DNA of 64,000 nucleotides from JBCCQH01 sp039024435 (GTDB lineage Bacteria > Bacteroidota > Bacteroidia > J057 > JADKCL01): assembly GCA_039024435.1 (NCBI GenBank), contig JBCCQH010000014.1, forward strand, positions 22,920-86,919, given 5' to 3'. The notes beneath the pieces are model-generated. The model searched no databases, was not told the origin of the DNA, and saw nothing but the letters and a program-made list of their open reading frames with translations. Both the position numbers and the translations under genes were made by a program. Shown piece after piece: positions 60,863 through 64,000 of the stretch. Position 1 is the first letter of the stretch. Each line of letters begins with the position of its first letter.

Positions 60863-61729
60863 TCAAGAGTTGACCAATCCGTTTTCCCGAAACCGTACGG
60901 GCGAATTTCCCACTGCTTTGGCGAAGTACCGGCTAAAGTGAGCGGGATCGTCGAATCCGAGTCCGTAAGCGATTTGTTTTACGCTGTTTTTCGTATAAAT
61001 GAGTTCGCGCTTGGCTTCCAGGACAATGCGCTCGGTGATGATTTCACTCGGACTGGGTGATCCGTATTTTCGGAAGAGATTGGACAAGGTTTTCGGGGAG
61101 CGTAGCATTTTTTCTGCGTATTGGCCGACTTTGTGCCATTCCCGAAAATGCTTTTCTACCAGGGCGCTGTAGGCCCGCAAGACATCGATTTCCTGGTCGT
61201 TGCCCTGGTTGTGCACGGTTAACTGGTCGCGGGCAATGCGGGCGGATTTGATGATCCATCGCTTGAGGAGCAGTTGTAACATTTCGAGCTGAATGGCATC
61301 GGCCGTACCCATTTCGTCGCGGACGACTTCGAGCAGCAAGGTAAAGCTGCGCACGTCTGGGGCGTCCAAGTGGATCATGGGACTGGGTGCGGCACCATTG
61401 AACAGCAGGCCGTTGCAAGAGACCTCTGCGTCGTGAAGTTCCACACAGTAGAAGGGCTTGTTGAAGGAAAGTACCGTCGCCCGCTCGGGGAATTCGGTGC
61501 CGAAACGCATCCGTTGGCCGGGAGTGATGAAAAACACGTGGTCTTTCTCCGCTATGAAGGGGTAAAAGTCAGTCTCGGCCGCAAGCCGGCCTTCCCGCAG
61601 CCAGACGATGGTATAGTGGGCAAAGGCGTGGGGATTGTCCGGTCGGGTTTCCGGGGTCCACTCTTCCAGCGAAAAATAGGCGTTCAGGTTTTGATCGTAG
61701 AACACGAGTTGCATACCCAAAGAACGCAT
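60863..61729 (-). CDS. AraC-family transcriptional regulator
   Basis: The 288-aa protein has an N-terminal cupin-like sensing region (HYTIVWLREGRLAAETD, HVFFITPGQRMRF, VELHDAEVSCNG). A C-terminal double helix-turn-helix follows (about 190-288), with KMLRSPKTLSNLFRKYG, IVLEAKRELIYTKNSVKQIAYGLGFDDPAHFSRYF and the closing GNSPVRFRE. A second start at 61714 (MQLVFYD) is possible. The family binds a small ligand and activates nearby genes. The target could be ftcD or another gene; no operon partner is in the same direction before it. Confidence 0.93.
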   Translation of the reverse strand: MRSLGMQLVFYDQNLNAYFSLEEWTPETRPDNPHAFAHYTIVWLREGRLAAETDFYPFIAEKDHVFFITPGQRMRFGTEFPERATVLSFNKPFYCVELHDAEVSCNGLLFNGAAPSPMIHLDAPDVRSFTLLLEVVRDEMGTADAIQLEMLQLLLKRWIIKSARIARDQLTVHNQGNDQEIDVLRAYSALVEKHFREWHKVGQYAEKMLRSPKTLSNLFRKYGSPSPSEIITERIVLEAKRELIYTKNSVKQIAYGLGFDDPAHFSRYFAKAVGNSPVRFRENGLVNS

Positions 61730-61796
61730 TCAGTTGGGGGAGTGTTCGGTTTGGCAGCGCGGCCCTGCGAACTGTCGCCAATTGTCCGAACCGGCG

Positions 61797-63479
61797 TTAC
61801 ATCTTCGATTCTACCACCTGCAAGATCCGGTCCCGGGTCGGGCCGCTTTGCTCCAGGAGTTCTGCGACCCGCTGCCCAAATTCTGAGCGAACCGTTTCAT
61901 CGGCGATGTCATTTAGGTTGATGCGGACATTCAGGGCCGCGCCGGCGATGCAGGTGTGTACGCACAAAGCGCCCACCCCAGCGTCGGTGATGGAGGCGGG
62001 GTTGCCCCGATTAGCCATGTCCTCGATTAGCGCATAGGTCGCAAAGGCGGTTTCCATGATTTGGAGGGGCACGCGCGCTGCGTAGGTACTCGCCGCTTGC
62101 AGCGCCTGGTTGCGGGCCGCCTTTTCTTCCGGCGAACCTTTGGGCAAACGCATGGCCGCGATGACCTGGCGGTAAGCGGTTGTATCTTCGTCGACCAAGT
62201 GCAAGAGCTGGTCCTTCAGGGCTTGGGCTTGACCCGCAACCCGCCCAAATTCCGCAATGCGGGTGTCCCAGCCCCGCTTGGCGGCACTCAGATTTGCGAC
62301 CATTCCCCCCAGAGAGATGCCCAGGGCACCGACCAGTGCCGAAACCGAGCCTCCGCCCGGCGCCGGAGAATCGCTCAAAGTCTCGTTGCAGAACTGGCGG
62401 AGGTTCATCTTCACCAGCTTTTTTGCTTCTTCGTGGGCGATTTTGTATTCGATGATTTTTTCCTGCGGATCAAATGGATACAGCTCGTCCAAGCCCATCG
62501 ATTTGACCGCGATGTGAATCAACTCTTCTTCGCTGGCCCCTTCACTCCAATTTTGCTTCTGGAGAAAATACCGACCGGCGTCCAGCATGGCCTGTAGGGG
62601 CACCAGTCCCACCAATTCCGAGCCGCTTACCCGCAGACCACGGTTAAACGCACTTTTGTAGCATTCATCAAACGCTGTGTGCAAGGGCGTCACCGAAATA
62701 TCGGTGAGGTTCATGCTGACCTGCGCGATGCCGTATTCCTCCACGTACCACCCGATGCCCTTGACTGCCTTACAAGCCCCCGCTTCGCGCACCGGATGGC
62801 CGGTGGCATCGCGGACTTTTTTGCCCCAAGGTGTACCGTCCTCGGTTTTGATCCGGCCCTTTTCCCGCACGTCAAAGGCGACCGAATTGGCGCGGCGCAC
62901 CGAACGCGTATTCAGATTGACATTGTAGGCAATCAGAAAGTCCCGTACCCCGATGGCCGTTTGCCCGGCTTGCGCATGAAAAGCTTGTGGCCCAAAGTCC
63001 GGTTTCCACTCCGGCCGGTTGATTTTTTCGGCAAAGCCCTCGTATTCCCCGGCGCGGAGCACCGCCAGATTTTTGCGGTTGTCGGCGGTGGCGACCTTCT
63101 CGTAGAAATAGATCGGGATGCCCAATTCGTTCCCCACCCGTTCCCCGAGGGCACGCGCGCAGGCGATACAATCTTCAAAGGTAGCGTTCTGCAACGGAAT
63201 AAATGGGCAAACATCGGTCGCGCCCATGCGGGGATGCGCCCCCCGGTGCTTCCGCATGTCGATCAGCTCCGCCGCTTTCTTGATTGCCCGAAAGGCCGCT
63301 TCGACTACCACTTCCGGCTCTCCGACCAGGGTGACGACCGTACGATTGGTACTGGCTCCGGGGTCGACATCCAGGAGAGAAACCCCCTCGACCGATTCGA
63401 TTTCCGCGGTGATTTGCCGAACAATGTTGAGGTCTCGCCCTTCCGAGAAATTGGGCACGCATTCGATGAGCTTTTTCAT
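61797..63479 (-). CDS. ftcD: Bifunctional glutamate formimidoyltransferase / formimidoyl-THF cyclodeaminase
   Basis: The 560-aa protein joins two activities of histidine breakdown. The transferase half (about 1-325) opens MKKLIECVPNFSEGRDL and has the catalytic His82 in KHRGAHPRMGATDV, plus DVDPGASTNRTVVTL. It passes the formimino group from formiminoglutamate to tetrahydrofolate. The cyclodeaminase half (about 345-560) has the phosphate/folate loop SDSPAPGGGSVSALVGAL and releases ammonia to give methenyl-THF. The length is that of the animal-type fused enzyme, which is usual in Bacteroidota. A TATCTTCG box lies three bases before its ATG. No other hut genes are in the window. Confidence 0.95.
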   Translation of the reverse strand: MKKLIECVPNFSEGRDLNIVRQITAEIESVEGVSLLDVDPGASTNRTVVTLVGEPEVVVEAAFRAIKKAAELIDMRKHRGAHPRMGATDVCPFIPLQNATFEDCIACARALGERVGNELGIPIYFYEKVATADNRKNLAVLRAGEYEGFAEKINRPEWKPDFGPQAFHAQAGQTAIGVRDFLIAYNVNLNTRSVRRANSVAFDVREKGRIKTEDGTPWGKKVRDATGHPVREAGACKAVKGIGWYVEEYGIAQVSMNLTDISVTPLHTAFDECYKSAFNRGLRVSGSELVGLVPLQAMLDAGRYFLQKQNWSEGASEEELIHIAVKSMGLDELYPFDPQEKIIEYKIAHEEAKKLVKMNLRQFCNETLSDSPAPGGGSVSALVGALGISLGGMVANLSAAKRGWDTRIAEFGRVAGQAQALKDQLLHLVDEDTTAYRQVIAAMRLPKGSPEEKAARNQALQAASTYAARVPLQIMETAFATYALIEDMANRGNPASITDAGVGALCVHTCIAGAALNVRINLNDIADETVRSEFGQRVAELLEQSGPTRDRILQVVESKM

Positions 63480-63513
63480 GTCCGAAGATATGGATTTATG
63501 ATTTCTGATTCTC

Positions 63514-63547
63514 GATTTCCGACGGGCGTTCCGCGCAATCGGAAATC
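63514..63547. repeat. Dispersed palindromic element, copy F
   Basis: Arms GATTTCCGA (63514-63522) and TCGGAAATC (63539-63547) enclose CGGGCGTTCCGCGCAA. It is preceded by GATTTCTGATTCTC. The arms match copies A-C and the 54-bp repeats. It lies between ftcD and the gene at the window edge, in ftcD's leader. Confidence 0.6.
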
Positions 63548-63568
63548 AGAGACCAAGCATCAAAAATC

Positions 63569-64000
63569 TCATCGCTGTTGAAAGGAGGCGACCGTCACTA
63601 GGAAGTCCTTCTTGAGGTCAGGATAGGTCGCAGGATCGACCGTGGTGGCATTGAAGCCGATGAAGTGGCCGTCTTTGGCGGGAACGTAGGCCCAGATCAT
63701 GTGCTTGGCGCTCCGCAGGACCATGGGATCATCCGGAGCAAATGATTGAGGAATCGCAATTTCCAGGTAGGGCACCTCTTGCCCGTCCGCCGTCGTGATC
63801 GTTTTGCCCTCGGACAGCAGCTTGCCCTTTTGGTCCTCGTTCAGGAAAAGGCCTTTTAGCCAAGTAAACAATTGCTCACTTGTCTCCGCCCCGCGGATGG
63901 ACCGGGACAGGTATTCCACCCGGATGTGGGGCGATGCCAAGGCCACCGAAGTCTTTTCCGCGAAAAAGTACACGACGACCCCATTTTCATTGGAAGTGGG
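63569..64000 (-). CDS. Hypothetical protein, partial at window edge
   Basis: The reading frame is open through the window end, so the N-terminus lies beyond 64000; the apparent GTG at 63973 is just a valine codon. The visible ~143 residues include VVYFFAEKTSVALASPHIRVEYLSR-type strands, an acidic Lys-rich middle (NEDQKGKLLSEG), WAYVPAKDGHFIGFNATT and a closing LKKDFLVTVASFQQR. The pattern of strands followed by one long helix-like tail resembles small mog1/PsbP-like lipid- or ligand-associated domains, but I cannot assign it. The complete start is not visible here. Confidence 0.6.
   Translation of the reverse strand, partial: PTSNENGVVVYFFAEKTSVALASPHIRVEYLSRSIRGAETSEQLFTWLKGLFLNEDQKGKLLSEGKTITTADGQEVPYLEIAIPQSFAPDDPMVLRSAKHMIWAYVPAKDGHFIGFNATTVDPATYPDLKKDFLVTVASFQQR

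Overview
The window looks like chromosomal DNA of a member of the Bacteroidota, most likely a Saprospiria-type (Lewinella/Haliscomenobacter-like) gliding marine or freshwater organism. The reasons are: at least six or seven proteins with C-terminal type IX secretion (T9SS) sorting domains; SprB-type repeats; a SusC/SusD pair; a PorV/PorQ-family protein; promoter-like TAnnTTTG elements; few Shine-Dalgarno sites; and a GC-rich codon style. The species assignment is inference. I saw no rRNA, tRNA or CRISPR array.

Layout. 0.1-6 kb: a secreted PhoD-like phosphatase, a secreted unknown, a membrane-anchored calcineurin-type phosphoesterase and threonine synthase. 6.1-13.2 kb: a three-gene block of two very large cytosolic proteins (941 and 1016 aa) and a 264-aa helix-hairpin-helix-like protein. 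None of the three has a function I can name, and I consider this the best candidate for an undescribed system. 13.6-20.7 kb: secreted and surface proteins, ending in a 1554-aa adhesin with five SprB-like repeats and a T9SS domain. 20.7-21.1 kb: intergenic palindromes, including a perfect 52-bp palindrome. 21.1-28 kb: a T9SS-exported purple-acid-phosphatase-like enzyme, a polytopic membrane protein, an outer-membrane barrel, a small secreted protein and an alpha-solenoid protein that has a distant paralogue at 49-51 kb.

28-31.2 kb: small cytosolic proteins, then a DUF262 gene whose AAA-ATPase partner is truncated and joined to an ISKra4-type transposase remnant, so this is a broken defence-like module. 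31.3-40 kb: a DUF2064 protein, a SusC/SusD-sodium symporter-phosphoesterase row that reads as one uptake unit, and a PqiA-like membrane protein. 40.7-44.8 kb: three tandem paralogues that combine an endosialidase-type S74 self-cleaving chaperone with a T9SS sorting domain. 44.8-45.2 kb: a repeat-rich gap. 45.2-49.3 kb: a glycosyltransferase split by a +1 frameshift, a DUF1573-like lipoprotein, and an overlapping class V aminotransferase/2-hydroxyacid dehydrogenase pair that resembles serine synthesis.

51-59.8 kb: a TonB-dependent receptor, a giant lipoprotein and a PorV-family barrel form one operon. It ends at a strong bidirectional terminator. 59.9-64 kb: greA, a HIT protein, an AraC regulator, bifunctional ftcD and the end of a further gene cut by the window edge.

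Two themes link the parts. One is heavy investment in surface export through T9SS, with PorV, SprB and S74 proteins. The other is phosphoester chemistry: four separate phosphoesterases, two of them exported. Dispersed intergenic palindromes recur at 20.8, 21.1, 44.8-45.2 and 63.5 kb.
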